From positions 1-51,539 of the forward strand of contig CAXXKO010000020.1 of assembly GCA_963666705.2 (NCBI GenBank): a stretch of DNA of 51,539 bases, read 5' to 3'. The translations under genes and the position numbers were made by a program. Source of the DNA: G963666705 sp963666705. GTDB lineage: Bacteria; Pseudomonadota; Alphaproteobacteria; CADEGL01. The notes below the pieces were generated by a model that was not told where the DNA came from, did no database searches, and saw only the letters and a program-made list of their open reading frames with translations. Shown here piece by piece: positions 32,589-41,183 of the stretch. The first letter of the stretch is position 1, and every line of letters starts with the position of its first letter.

Positions 32589-33911
32589 ATGGCCGAGGAA
32601 TGGGACGCGATCGTGGTGGGCGGGGGCAATGCGGGCCTCGCGGCGGCCAAGGCGCTTCACGACGCGGGGCGCGAAGTGATTCTCCTCGAGGCGAGCGACC
32701 GCGTCGGTGGGCGCTCGCGCACCGGGCGCTTCGGCAACGCGGCCTGGTACAACCTGGGCACACAGTATATCGGCGGCCTCGGCACCCCGGCAGCCGACCT
32801 CGCGCAGGAATTGGGCGTCAAGATGCGCCCCATCTTCGAGCCCAAGGTGGCGATGTACACCAAGGGGCGGCTGGTGACGGCCAAAAGCACTGTCGGCTTC
32901 GCCCTCAAGCTGCCCTATTCGATCCCCGCCAAGATCGGCCTGCTGAAGGCCGCCTGGCGGCTCAGGAAGGCGCGCGCGCCCATGCACAAACTGCATGGCG
33001 ACGACCGGCGCAAGTGGCGCAAGGAGACCGACGAGCGGCCCTTCGCGGACTATTTCGACGACCTCCACCCGGACGCCCGGCGCTTCTACGAAGACATCAC
33101 GCTGCTGATGACCGCCGGGCCGGCCGACCGGGTCTCGGCCTATTTGGGCCTCCTCTTCACCCCCGGCATCGGCGAGCCTCGGGTCGAGGACAGGCCGGAC
33201 TACGAGCATCTGCTGGCCGTCGAGGGCGGCACGGCGGCGCTGCCGGCGGCGGTCGCCGATTATCTCGGCGACCGGGTGCGCCTCAACGCAACCGTCGACG
33301 AGATCCGCGCGACGGAGGACGGTGTGACCGTGAAAGCCGGGGCTGAGACCCATGCGGCCAAGAGCTGCGTCCTGGCCGTGACAGCCCCGCTGGTGCTGGC
33401 GCTGGTGCCCGATTTGCCGACGGAGGTTCGCGCAGCACTCGGTGAGATCGAATACGGCTCCTTCGTCACCATGGCCATGCACACGCGCGATCGAGGGCGC
33501 CCGGGCTGGGCCGACTACTTCCACTTGGAGGTTGAGGGCCTCCACATCAACAACCTCCTCAACGTCACCTATTTCCAGCCCGAGGCGGGCAACGAAAGCG
33601 CGCTCGTCGGCTTCGCCGTCGGCGGATCGGCGACGCGGCTGCTGGCGAAGACGGACGCGGAGATCGAGGCCACCATCATCGCCGATGTGGAACGCATTTT
33701 TCCCGAGGCGCGCGGCACGATTCAGGAGACCGTGGTCCAGCGCTGGCCCGTGGGCCTGCCCTATTGGCGCCCCGGCGGGGAAGCGGTGCGCGAGCGGTTG
33801 CGTGGCTTCGGCGGCCCCATCGTCCTCGCCGGCGACTATCTCGACTACCCCAATCTCCAGGGCGCCATCCGCAGCGGCCGCCGCGCCGCCGCACGTCTTC
33901 TGGAGGCATGA
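32589..33911 (+). CDS. FAD-dependent oxidoreductase, flavin monoamine-oxidase/phytoene-desaturase-like
   Basis: The 440-residue protein has an N-terminal FAD dinucleotide fold (AIVVGGGNAGLAAAKALHDAG, residues about 6-26), LLEASDRVGGRSRT at the ribose contact, and a C-terminal FAD motif AGDYLDYPNLQGAIRSGRRAA. This is the amine-oxidase superfamily layout. I chose the ATG at 32589 with GGAGCAGGA upstream; a longer start at 32553 would overlap the preceding gene by 13 bp. The substrate may be an amine or a saturated C-C bond. It precedes the ligase gene by only 9 bp, so the two are probably translated from one mRNA. Confidence 0.85.
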   Translation: MAEEWDAIVVGGGNAGLAAAKALHDAGREVILLEASDRVGGRSRTGRFGNAAWYNLGTQYIGGLGTPAADLAQELGVKMRPIFEPKVAMYTKGRLVTAKSTVGFALKLPYSIPAKIGLLKAAWRLRKARAPMHKLHGDDRRKWRKETDERPFADYFDDLHPDARRFYEDITLLMTAGPADRVSAYLGLLFTPGIGEPRVEDRPDYEHLLAVEGGTAALPAAVADYLGDRVRLNATVDEIRATEDGVTVKAGAETHAAKSCVLAVTAPLVLALVPDLPTEVRAALGEIEYGSFVTMAMHTRDRGRPGWADYFHLEVEGLHINNLLNVTYFQPEAGNESALVGFAVGGSATRLLAKTDAEIEATIIADVERIFPEARGTIQETVVQRWPVGLPYWRPGGEAVRERLRGFGGPIVLAGDYLDYPNLQGAIRSGRRAAARLLEA

Positions 33912-33920
33912 GGCCGGCGC

Positions 33921-35462
33921 ATGGGGGATTTCCTCGCGCTCCAGGCACTGCCGCGGCGCAACGTCCCCGACCTCCTGGGTCGCTCGCGGCGTTTCGGCCT
34001 CGACCGGCCCTTCGTCATCGACTTGGCGTCGGATACGGCGCTCGCCTACGGCGCCTTCCTCGCGCGCGTGGCGGGCGCCGCGGCCGCGCTGGCGGAGCGC
34101 TTTCCCGCGGGCGCGCTGATCGCCGTCATGTTGGCCAACAAGCTCGACACCATGATCCTACGCTACGCGCTCTCATGCGCCGGCCTCGTCGAGGTGGCGC
34201 TCAACCCCGCGCACCGGGGCGAGATCCTGCGCGGCATGCTGGAGACGGCCCGGCCCGCGGCCATCGTCCTCGAGGGGCGGTTCCGCGCGGGCGTCGAGAC
34301 GAGCGGCTTCGATCTCGGCGGAGTCGCGCTCATCGAGGAAGGCGCGCTCGCCGCCCTCTGCGCGCTTCAGCGCGATTGGGAGGATCGGCCGCGCCCGGCG
34401 CTCGGCCCGGGCACGGCGGGGCGGGTCATCTTCACCTCGGGCACCACCGGCGTCTCCAAGGGCGCCGAGCTCTCGCACGCCTACGAGGTCTATACGGGCG
34501 AGCGTATCATCCACCGCCTGGGCTTCGGGCCGGACGACCGCTGCCTCTACGTGACACCCATATTTCACGTGGACGCGCTGGTCCTGGTCTCGGCGCTCCT
34601 GCACTCGGGCGGCGCCTTCGTCATGGCGCCCGACTTCTCGGCCTCGCGCTTCTGGGAGGACGTGGCCCGTTCGGGCGCGACCTCTTTCGTCTATGTGGGC
34701 AGCATCCTGGCCATCCTCCTGAAGGGCGATGGCCCGCCCGGTGCCCACACGCTCCGCAGTACCGTGGGCGGCGGTTGCCCCGAGCCGGTCTGGGAGGAAT
34801 TCCAGTCGCGCTTCGGCGTGCGCATCATCGAAGCCTACGCCATGACCGAATCCATCGCCTGTGTCATGAATTCATACGACGAGCAGCGCTTCGGATCCGT
34901 CGGCCGGCCCCTGCCGGGTTACGAGGTCATGGTGGCGGACGGGTTCGGCCGGCCGCTGCCCCCGGATGAGAAGGGCGAGATCCTGATCCGCTCGACCGAG
35001 CCCCACGGCTTCATGACGGGCTACCTCGACAACCCCGCGGCCACGGCCGAGAAGATCCGGGATTTCTGGTTCCACACGGGCGACTTGGGCGCCTTCGACG
35101 CGGACGGCTGGCTCTACTACCACGGCCGCCTCAAGGACGTGATCCGCCGGCGGAGCGAGAATATCTCGGCCGCGGAGCTGGAGAGCGTGGCCGATCGTCA
35201 TCCGGGGGTGTGGATTTCCGCCGCCGTGGGTGTGCCGTCCGAGCTGGGCGAGGAGGAGGTGATGCTCTACGTCCAACCCAAGGAGGGGACGAGCGTCGAG
35301 CCCGCGGACATCTGCGATTTCATCGCCGCGAACGCGGCACCCTTCATGGTGCCCAGGTTCGTCCGCATCGTTGACCGCCTGCCGCTCACGCCGACGGAGA
35401 AGGTCGCCAAGGCCGCGCTTAGCCGCGAGCCGGATGCGGAGACCTGGGTGCGGCCGGGTTAG
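33921..35462 (+). CDS. AMP-forming acyl-CoA ligase (ANL family)
   Basis: The 513-residue adenylate-forming enzyme has the P-loop TSGTTGVSKGAE near residue 172, the YAMTES motif, the hinge YYHGRLKDVIRRRSENIS, and the C-terminal catalytic Lys in PLTPTEKVAKAAL. It activates a carboxylate to acyl-AMP and then acyl-CoA in the cytoplasm. It starts 9 bp after the FAD oxidoreductase. It closely parallels CaiC-like crotonobetaine/carnitine or medium-chain ligases in length. The substrate is not resolved. Confidence 0.9.
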   Translation: MGDFLALQALPRRNVPDLLGRSRRFGLDRPFVIDLASDTALAYGAFLARVAGAAAALAERFPAGALIAVMLANKLDTMILRYALSCAGLVEVALNPAHRGEILRGMLETARPAAIVLEGRFRAGVETSGFDLGGVALIEEGALAALCALQRDWEDRPRPALGPGTAGRVIFTSGTTGVSKGAELSHAYEVYTGERIIHRLGFGPDDRCLYVTPIFHVDALVLVSALLHSGGAFVMAPDFSASRFWEDVARSGATSFVYVGSILAILLKGDGPPGAHTLRSTVGGGCPEPVWEEFQSRFGVRIIEAYAMTESIACVMNSYDEQRFGSVGRPLPGYEVMVADGFGRPLPPDEKGEILIRSTEPHGFMTGYLDNPAATAEKIRDFWFHTGDLGAFDADGWLYYHGRLKDVIRRRSENISAAELESVADRHPGVWISAAVGVPSELGEEEVMLYVQPKEGTSVEPADICDFIAANAAPFMVPRFVRIVDRLPLTPTEKVAKAALSREPDAETWVRPG

Positions 35463-35483
35463 TGGAGAGCACGCAACGAAAGA

Positions 35484-35632
35484 TTCCTCCTCTCCCCTTG
35501 GGGAGAGGGTCGGGGTGAGGGGGCGCGCGTCGGCGCGTTATCAAGAGTCTTTCCGCCGCCTTCCGGCGGCCAAGCCCTCACCCTCCCGCTTCGCGGGTCC
35601 CTCCCTCTCCCCGGTGGGGAGAGGGTTCGAAG
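35484..35632. repeat. G+C-rich hairpin repeat (second family), uninterrupted copy
   Basis: The copy is bounded by CCTCTCCCCTTGGGGAGAGG on the left and CTCTCCCCGGTGGGGAGAG on the right, each itself a strong hairpin. It contains CCGCCGCCTTCCGGCGGCC between. An inverted copy lies at 47419-48964, split by an IS481 element. It sits between two convergent ligase genes, where it can act as a bidirectional terminator. Confidence 0.8.
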
Positions 35633-35648
35633 TGTCGGAGCCGAGCCG

Positions 35649-37268
35649 TTAGCGCTCGAGCTTCACCCCGGCGGCCACCCGGTCCCACGTGGTCTCGGTC
35701 AGGCCCTTCTCGCGCAGCACGAACTTTTGGATCTTGCCCGTGGGCGTCTTGGGGATCTCACCCACGAAGTCGAGGTAGCGCGGCACCATGAAATAGGCCA
35801 TGCGCGGCTCGAGGAAACGGATCATGCCCTCGGGATCGGACGCACGGCCGTCGAGGAGCTTGATGCTCGCCATCACCTCCTGCTCCGTATGTTCGGAGGC
35901 GATGGCGAAGACGGCGCATTCGACCACGTCCGGGTGCTCGTTGATCTCGTTCTCCACCTCGATGGAGGAGATGTTCTCGCCCCGCCGGCGCATGGCGTCC
36001 TTGGTGCGGTCGACGAAGTAGTAGTAGCCGTCCGCGTCGCGCTTGAGCGTATCGCCGCTGTGCAGCCACAGGTTTCGCCACATCGCCGCCGTGGCTTCGG
36101 GGTTGCGCCAGTAGCCGGACATGGTGATCCAGGGAAATTTGGGGCGGACGAGCAATTCCCCCACCTCGCCGATGGTCAGCTCCCGATCGTCGCCGTCGGC
36201 GACCCGGACCTCGAACAGGTCCTCGTTCAAAGATCCGCAAGTCCGCCCGTTGGGTTGCGGCGGCCTGCCGACCATGGGGCAGTTGATCTCGGAGGAGCCG
36301 TAGGCGGTCGAAATCTTCACCCCGAAGCGGCGCTCGAAGTCCTCGTACTCCGGGATCAGCGGCGCCATGAGCACGCGTTCGAGCGGGTTGTCCGCATCCT
36401 CCGGCCTGGGGGCCTGCTGGTAGAGGAAGTTTCCCATCGCGCCCAGGAGGAAGGTGACGTTGACCCCGTGACGGATCACGTCCTTCCAGAAGCTGGTGAT
36501 GCTGAACCCGGCGGGGAGCACGGCCGTCCCCTCCATCTGCGCCGCCACGTAGATGACCGCCCAGATGCCGGCGATGTGGAAGAGGGGCAGGGGCGCGTAA
36601 TAGACGTCCCCCTCGCGCAAGACCCCGCAATAGACGAGTGTGCGGCCGTACACGTAGGCGTAGGCGTGGGTCATCATCACGCCCTTCGATGCCCCGGTGG
36701 TGCCGGACGTGTACATGACGCCGATCAAGTCATGATAGCGGGGGCCGTCGGGAATCGGCGCGGCGGAATCGGCGTAGAGGGTTTGGAAGTCGAGCGCGCG
36801 CGCGCGGCCGGCGAGTCCCGGCGGCAAATCCGTGTCGCCGCCATCGCTCGCGTCCTCCGAATAGAGCACCAGCCGTTCGAGGTTGTCGAGGCCCTCGGCC
36901 ACGAACGCGATGCGGTCGAGGAACTGGCGATCCACGATCATCGTGGTGGCGATCGAATCGTTCAACACGTGGCTGAGGATGGTGCCCCGGTAGGCGGTGT
37001 TGACGGGCACCTGGACGGCGCCCAGCTTGGCGAGGGCGCAGAATACGACGACATGGTCCACGGTGTTGGGCAGCATCAGCAGCACGGTCTCGCCCGGCTT
37101 GATGCCGATCCCGGCGAAGCCGCGCGCGAGGCGGTTGGAAAGCGCGTCCATCTCCCGGTAGGTGATGCGCCGGTCGTCCGTGACCAGCCAGGCACGGTCC
37201 GGGCAATTCGCCACCGCTTTGGCGAGGACGCGCGCGACGGTCATGTGTTCCCAGTCGTCGATTGTCAT
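35649..37268 (-). CDS. AMP-forming acyl-CoA ligase (ANL family)
   Basis: The 539-residue adenylating enzyme has the P-loop MYTSGTTGASKGVM near residue 185, the YGSSEIN motif, DRTKDAMRRRGENISS at the hinge, and the catalytic Lys in PKTPTGKIQKFVLRE. The start at 37268 (MTIDDWEHMTVARVL) fits the family; more upstream sequence is low-complexity. It is divergent from the SnoaL-like gene with 118 bp between, so both promoters lie there. The best guess is an ATP-dependent activator of short, medium or carnitine-like acids (CaiC type). Confidence 0.9.
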   Translation of the reverse strand: MTIDDWEHMTVARVLAKAVANCPDRAWLVTDDRRITYREMDALSNRLARGFAGIGIKPGETVLLMLPNTVDHVVVFCALAKLGAVQVPVNTAYRGTILSHVLNDSIATTMIVDRQFLDRIAFVAEGLDNLERLVLYSEDASDGGDTDLPPGLAGRARALDFQTLYADSAAPIPDGPRYHDLIGVMYTSGTTGASKGVMMTHAYAYVYGRTLVYCGVLREGDVYYAPLPLFHIAGIWAVIYVAAQMEGTAVLPAGFSITSFWKDVIRHGVNVTFLLGAMGNFLYQQAPRPEDADNPLERVLMAPLIPEYEDFERRFGVKISTAYGSSEINCPMVGRPPQPNGRTCGSLNEDLFEVRVADGDDRELTIGEVGELLVRPKFPWITMSGYWRNPEATAAMWRNLWLHSGDTLKRDADGYYYFVDRTKDAMRRRGENISSIEVENEINEHPDVVECAVFAIASEHTEQEVMASIKLLDGRASDPEGMIRFLEPRMAYFMVPRYLDFVGEIPKTPTGKIQKFVLREKGLTETTWDRVAAGVKLER

Positions 37269-37386
37269 CGTCGCATCCCCGATCGCCGCCTGAACCAGAG
37301 CGGATCGACAGCCCGACCCGCGGCGGCTACCGTAGTTTTCAGCCGCTGGCACCGTCAAGCCGGCCACCGGCCGAGGGGAGGCGCGC

Positions 37387-37854
37387 GTGGATTTCAAGAC
37401 GATGCTGTCCGAATTCACGGATGCCCTCGTGGCCGGCGACGGGGAGCGGCTCGCGCGCCTGTTCACCGAGGACGGGGCGTACCACGATGCCGCCTATGGC
37501 ACGCACCGAGGGCGGGGCGAAATCCGCGCCATGGTCGAGCGAGTCGCCCGCGAGGGGGAGAGCTATCGCTTCGAGATGCGGGATCCTGTCTCGGACGGGC
37601 AACTCGGGTATGCCCGCTTCATCTTCAGCTTCACCACCAGGCATGGGGACTTCGCCGGCAAACACGTTGTGACCGAAGGCATGGGCTGTTTCGAATTGGT
37701 GGACGGCCTCATCAAGGAGTATCACGAGGCCACCAACCAGGGCATCGGCCTGGCCCAGCTCGGCATAGCACCCGAGCACATGGCCAGGATCTTCGCCCGC
37801 AAGGCCGAGCGACAGAATGCCCGGCCCGAGTTCCGCGACCATCTCGGCAGCTGA
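37387..37854 (+). CDS. SnoaL-like / NTF2-fold protein
   Basis: The 155-residue protein starts at GTG with GAGGGGAGG upstream. It has the helical N-terminus and the LFTEDGAYHDAAYGTHRGRGEIRAMV region typical of SnoaL-like folds, which often act as small isomerases, hydratases or ligand binders. Divergent from an acyl-CoA ligase, it may act on a related acid or CoA ester, but no catalytic residues can be claimed. Confidence 0.75.
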   Translation: MDFKTMLSEFTDALVAGDGERLARLFTEDGAYHDAAYGTHRGRGEIRAMVERVAREGESYRFEMRDPVSDGQLGYARFIFSFTTRHGDFAGKHVVTEGMGCFELVDGLIKEYHEATNQGIGLAQLGIAPEHMARIFARKAERQNARPEFRDHLGS

Positions 37855-37972
37855 GCCCGCGGGCGAACCCGCGATGCCCAGGCGCATGCCGCCAATCGGT
37901 TGCCTCGTATTGACCGACCCTCGTGCCCCCGATAGCCTTTCAAGGCATCACATCGGGCAGGGGGCGGGGAAG

Positions 37973-38371
37973 ATGGAGCTGATCAATCCGGAGGGCTGGG
38001 CGCGGGCGCGGGGCTATTCCAACGTGGCCGTGGCCCAGGGGCGCCAGGTCTTCATCGCCGGCCAGATCGGCTGGGACCCGCGCACCCAGACCTTCGCGCC
38101 CGCGGACTACGTGGCCGAGGTTCGCCAGACCTTCGTGAACCTGGTCGAGGCGGTGGCCGCCGCCGGCGGCACGCCCGAGCACATCGCGGCCATGTCCTGG
38201 TACATCACCGATGCCGCCGACTACCTGGCCAACGCGCGCGAGATCGGGCGCGCCTACAAGGAGGTCATCGGCACCCACCTGCCGAGCATGACAATGGTGC
38301 AGGTCACCGCGCTGTTGCTGGAGGGCGCGCGCGTCGAGATCAACGCCATCGCCGTCATCCCGCACGCCTAG
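37973..38371 (+). CDS. Rid-family protein (YjgF/YER057c/UK114), non-canonical
   Basis: The 132-residue protein has the family's VFIAGQIGWD near the N-terminus, TFVNLVEAVAAAGGTPEHIAAM in the middle and VEINAIAVIP at the end. The enamine deaminase arginine of RidA (in PARSxV) is replaced: the equivalent segment reads PSMTMVQV, so classical imine hydrolysis is unlikely. It resembles the Rid groups without that residue. The start at 37973 is preceded by GGGGCGGGGAAG. Its TAG stop is provided by the repeat array that follows. Confidence 0.85.
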   Translation: MELINPEGWARARGYSNVAVAQGRQVFIAGQIGWDPRTQTFAPADYVAEVRQTFVNLVEAVAAAGGTPEHIAAMSWYITDAADYLANAREIGRAYKEVIGTHLPSMTMVQVTALLLEGARVEINAIAVIPHA

Positions 38372-38855
38372 AGCGGCTCCATTATGAATGGACCCGCTCT
38401 AGCCCTTTTTTTCGTTCGCGGCAGCGGACCAAGTGGTCCGCGCCTTCGCGGGCGCGCCGGAATGCCGGCGGGCCGCCATGCGGCCTGGAGCGGTTCCATT
38501 ATGAATGGACCCGCTCTAGCGGTTTTCGCTCGCGGCAGCGGACCAAGTGGTCCGCGCCTGCGCGGGCGCGCCGGAATGCCGGCGGGCCGCCTTGCGGCCT
38601 GGAGCGGTTCCATTATGAATGGACCCGCTCTAGCGATTTTCGCTCGCGGCAGCGGACCCTATGGTCCGCGCCTGCGCGGGCGCGTCGGAGTGCCGGCGGG
38701 CCGCCTTGCGGCCTGGAGCGGTTCCATTATGAATGGACCCGCTCTAGCGGTTTTCGCTCGCGGCAGCGGACCAAGTGGTCCGCGCGGGCGCGCCGGAATG
38801 CCGGCGGGCCGCCTTGCGGCCTGGAGCGATTCCAGGTGAACTGGAACCGCTCTAG
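38368..38855. repeat. Hairpin-rich dispersed repeat, locus C: four tandem modules
   Basis: The motif ATTATGAATGGAC recurs at 38381, 38498, 38612 and 38726 (spacings 117, 114, 114 bp), each time in a hairpin GAGCGG...TCCAT/ATGGA...CCGCTC. Each module also holds GCGGACCAAGTGGTCCGC or a variant (changed but still paired in the third module, GCGGACCCTATGGTCCGC) and GGCGGGCCGCC. The array ends with the terminal half-site CCAGGTGAACTGGAACCGCTCTAG. It starts with the CTAG that forms the Rid gene stop, and ends 24 bp before the acyl-CoA dehydrogenase start. The fourth module has a 6-bp deletion in the CGCGCCTGCGCGGGC block. Confidence 0.9.
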
Positions 38856-38879
38856 AGCCGACCGAACCGGACACAGCGC

Positions 38880-40031
38880 ATGATCCCGAGAAAAATATTC
38901 TCCGAGGAGCACGAGATCTTCAGGGACTCCGTGCGCCGCTTCTTCGACGCCGAGGTGGCACCCCACTACGAGACCTGGGAGGAGGAGGGCAAGGCCCCGC
39001 GGGCGCTCTGGGGTAAGCTCGGGGAGGCGGGCTTCCTCTGCCCCACGGTGCCCGAGGAATACGGCGGGCCGGGCGGGGACTACCTCTTCAACGCCATCGT
39101 CGACGAGGAGATCATGCGCTACGGCGCGGCCGGCATCGCCGGCATCTCCGTCCACAACGACATCATCGTGCCCTACCTCGTCGATTACGGCACCGAGGAG
39201 CAGAAGACCACCTGGCTGCCGCGCATGGTCAGCGGCGAGGTGGTGACGGCCATCGGCATGACCGAGCCGGGCGGCGGCAGCGACCTCCAGGCCATCCGCA
39301 CGAAGGCCGTGCTCGACGGCAACCACTACGTCATCAACGGCCAGAAGACTTTCATCTCCAACGGCCAGAGCGCCGACATGGTGCTGGCCGCCGTCAAGAC
39401 GGACACCGACCTCGGCGCCAAGGGCACCAGCCTCGTCATGATCGAGGCCGACCGCGAGGGCTATTCCCGGGGCCGCAACCTGAAGAAGATCGGGCAGCGG
39501 GCGGGCGATACCTCGGAGCTGTTCTTCGCCGACGTGCGGGTGCCGACCACCAACATGGTGGGCGAAGAGGGCCAGGGCTTCCGCTACATGATGGAGAAGC
39601 TGCCGCAGGAGCGGCTCGCCATCGCCGTCATGGCCGCCGCCCATGCCGAGGCGGCGCTCGAATGGACGGTCGCGTACGTGAAGGAGCGCAAGGCGTTCGG
39701 CCGCTCGATCGCCGAGTTCCAGAACACCCGCTTCAAGATGGCGGAGATGTTCGCGGACGTGACGGCGGGGCGCACCTTCGTCGACCGCTGCCTCGAGCTG
39801 CACCTCGATGGCGGGCTCGACGTCCCCACGGCGGCGATGGCCAAGTTCTGGCTCACCGAGATCGAATGCCGGGTCATGGACGAATGCCTCCAGCTCCATG
39901 GCGGCTACGGCTACATGCGGGAGTTCCCCATCGCCCGCGCCTGGGCCGACGCGCGGGTGCAGCGCATCTATGGCGGCACCACCGAGATCATGAAGGAGAT
40001 CGTGGCGCGCTCGATCTTCCCCAAGGAATGA
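38880..40031 (+). CDS. Acyl-CoA dehydrogenase
   Basis: The 383-residue flavoenzyme has the family's mid-domain ITEPGGGSDL-like segment (AIGMTEPGGGSDLQAIRT) and FAD/acyl contact GQRAGDTSELFFADVRVP. The C-terminal helical bundle holds RKAFGRSIAEFQNTRFKMAEM. The Glu used by medium-chain enzymes is absent (IYGGTTEIM rather than YEGT); the catalytic base is instead likely Glu244 in LPQERL, as in isovaleryl- and long-chain-type enzymes. It probably forms an enoyl-CoA in the catabolism of a branched or long acid. It precedes the APH-like gene by 25 bp and a thiolase two genes on. Confidence 0.93.
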   Translation: MIPRKIFSEEHEIFRDSVRRFFDAEVAPHYETWEEEGKAPRALWGKLGEAGFLCPTVPEEYGGPGGDYLFNAIVDEEIMRYGAAGIAGISVHNDIIVPYLVDYGTEEQKTTWLPRMVSGEVVTAIGMTEPGGGSDLQAIRTKAVLDGNHYVINGQKTFISNGQSADMVLAAVKTDTDLGAKGTSLVMIEADREGYSRGRNLKKIGQRAGDTSELFFADVRVPTTNMVGEEGQGFRYMMEKLPQERLAIAVMAAAHAEAALEWTVAYVKERKAFGRSIAEFQNTRFKMAEMFADVTAGRTFVDRCLELHLDGGLDVPTAAMAKFWLTEIECRVMDECLQLHGGYGYMREFPIARAWADARVQRIYGGTTEIMKEIVARSIFPKE

Positions 40032-40056
40032 CCGCGCCACGGACCGAGGCCAGGCG

Positions 40057-41094
40057 ATGAGCGAACTCCAAGCCAAGACCGAGCCCAGGCCCATCCCGTT
40101 CGACGTGGCGGTGCTCGGCCGCTACCTCTCGGCCCACCTGGACGGATTCGACGGCGACGTGAATATCACCCAGTTCACGGGCGGCCAGTCCAATCCCTCC
40201 TACCTCATGCGCACGGCCGCGGGCGCCTATGTCCTGCGCAAGCAGCCCGAGGGCGAGCTGCTGCCCAAGGCCCACGCGGTCGACCGCGAATACCGGGTGA
40301 TGAAGGCGCTGGGCCAGACGGATGTGCCGGTGCCGCGCATGTTCCATTTCTGCGAGGACCGGGGAATCGTCGGCACGCCCTTCCTGGTCATGGAATTCGT
40401 CGAGGGGCGCGTCTTCCGCGAGCCCACCCTGCCCGATTGTAAGCCCGCAGAGCGCGCGGCCATCTTCGACTCCATGAACGAAATCCTGGCCAATCTCCAC
40501 AAGGTGGATCCCGAGGCCGTCGGGCTCGGCGATTTCGGCCGCGGCGGCAACTACTTCTCGCGCCAGATCGACCGTTGGACCAAGCAGTACCGTGCCTCCC
40601 AGACCGAGGAATACGAGGACATGGAGGCGCTCATCGCCTGGCTGCCCGGCCGCGTGCCCCAGGACGACACCACGACCCTCGTGCACGGCGACTTCCGGCT
40701 CGAGAACCTGATCTTCCATCCGACCGAGCCCAGGGCCATAGCCGCGCTCGATTGGGAGCTCTCGACCTTCGGCCACCCGCTCGGCGACCTCGCCTACAAC
40801 TGCATGCTCTATCACCTGCCCACCGATACCTTCGGTGGCTTCATCGGCCACGACCTCGCGGCGCTCGGCATCCCCAGCGAGGACGCCTACGTGGAGGCCT
40901 ACTGCAAGCGCGTGGGGCTCGAGGGCGTCGAGGACTGGAACTTCTGCATCGCTTTCGCCCTGTTCCGCATCGCGGCGATCCTCCAGGGCGTCTACGCCCG
41001 GGCGCTGGGGGGCAATGCCGCCGCTCCCGATGCGATGGAGAAGGGTGCCCTGGTCAGCGTCTGCGCCCGCCAGGGCCGGGCGCTGATCGACTGA
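40057..41094 (+). CDS. APH-like phosphotransferase (acyl-CoA dehydrogenase 10/11 kinase-domain family)
   Basis: The 345-residue kinase-fold protein has QFTGGQSNPSYLM and VLRKQPEGELL (nucleotide-binding lobe), VHGDFRLENLIFHP (Brenner loop) and ALDWELSTFG (DxE metal motif). The sequence matches the N-terminal kinase domain that is fused to acyl-CoA dehydrogenase in mammalian ACAD10/11. Here the kinase is a separate gene placed 25 bp behind an acyl-CoA dehydrogenase, a common bacterial arrangement. Such pairs phosphorylate 4-hydroxyacyl-CoAs for conversion to 3-hydroxyacyl-CoAs. That role is an inference from the known ACAD10/11 chemistry. Confidence 0.88.
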   Translation: MSELQAKTEPRPIPFDVAVLGRYLSAHLDGFDGDVNITQFTGGQSNPSYLMRTAAGAYVLRKQPEGELLPKAHAVDREYRVMKALGQTDVPVPRMFHFCEDRGIVGTPFLVMEFVEGRVFREPTLPDCKPAERAAIFDSMNEILANLHKVDPEAVGLGDFGRGGNYFSRQIDRWTKQYRASQTEEYEDMEALIAWLPGRVPQDDTTTLVHGDFRLENLIFHPTEPRAIAALDWELSTFGHPLGDLAYNCMLYHLPTDTFGGFIGHDLAALGIPSEDAYVEAYCKRVGLEGVEDWNFCIAFALFRIAAILQGVYARALGGNAAAPDAMEKGALVSVCARQGRALID

Positions 41095-41183
41095 GGCGGG
41101 GCGCCCGGCCACCTCGGCCCGGGCTGGACTCTCGGGCTGACGCGAGCTAGACGAACGAGCGAAACCAGCCTTTGGAGGTGGAG

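Noticed and set aside
38368..38855. Possible CRISPR array
   Set aside because: The modules are 114-117 bp and repeat almost as a whole, with no short repeat plus unique spacers and no cas genes; it is a tandem hairpin repeat.
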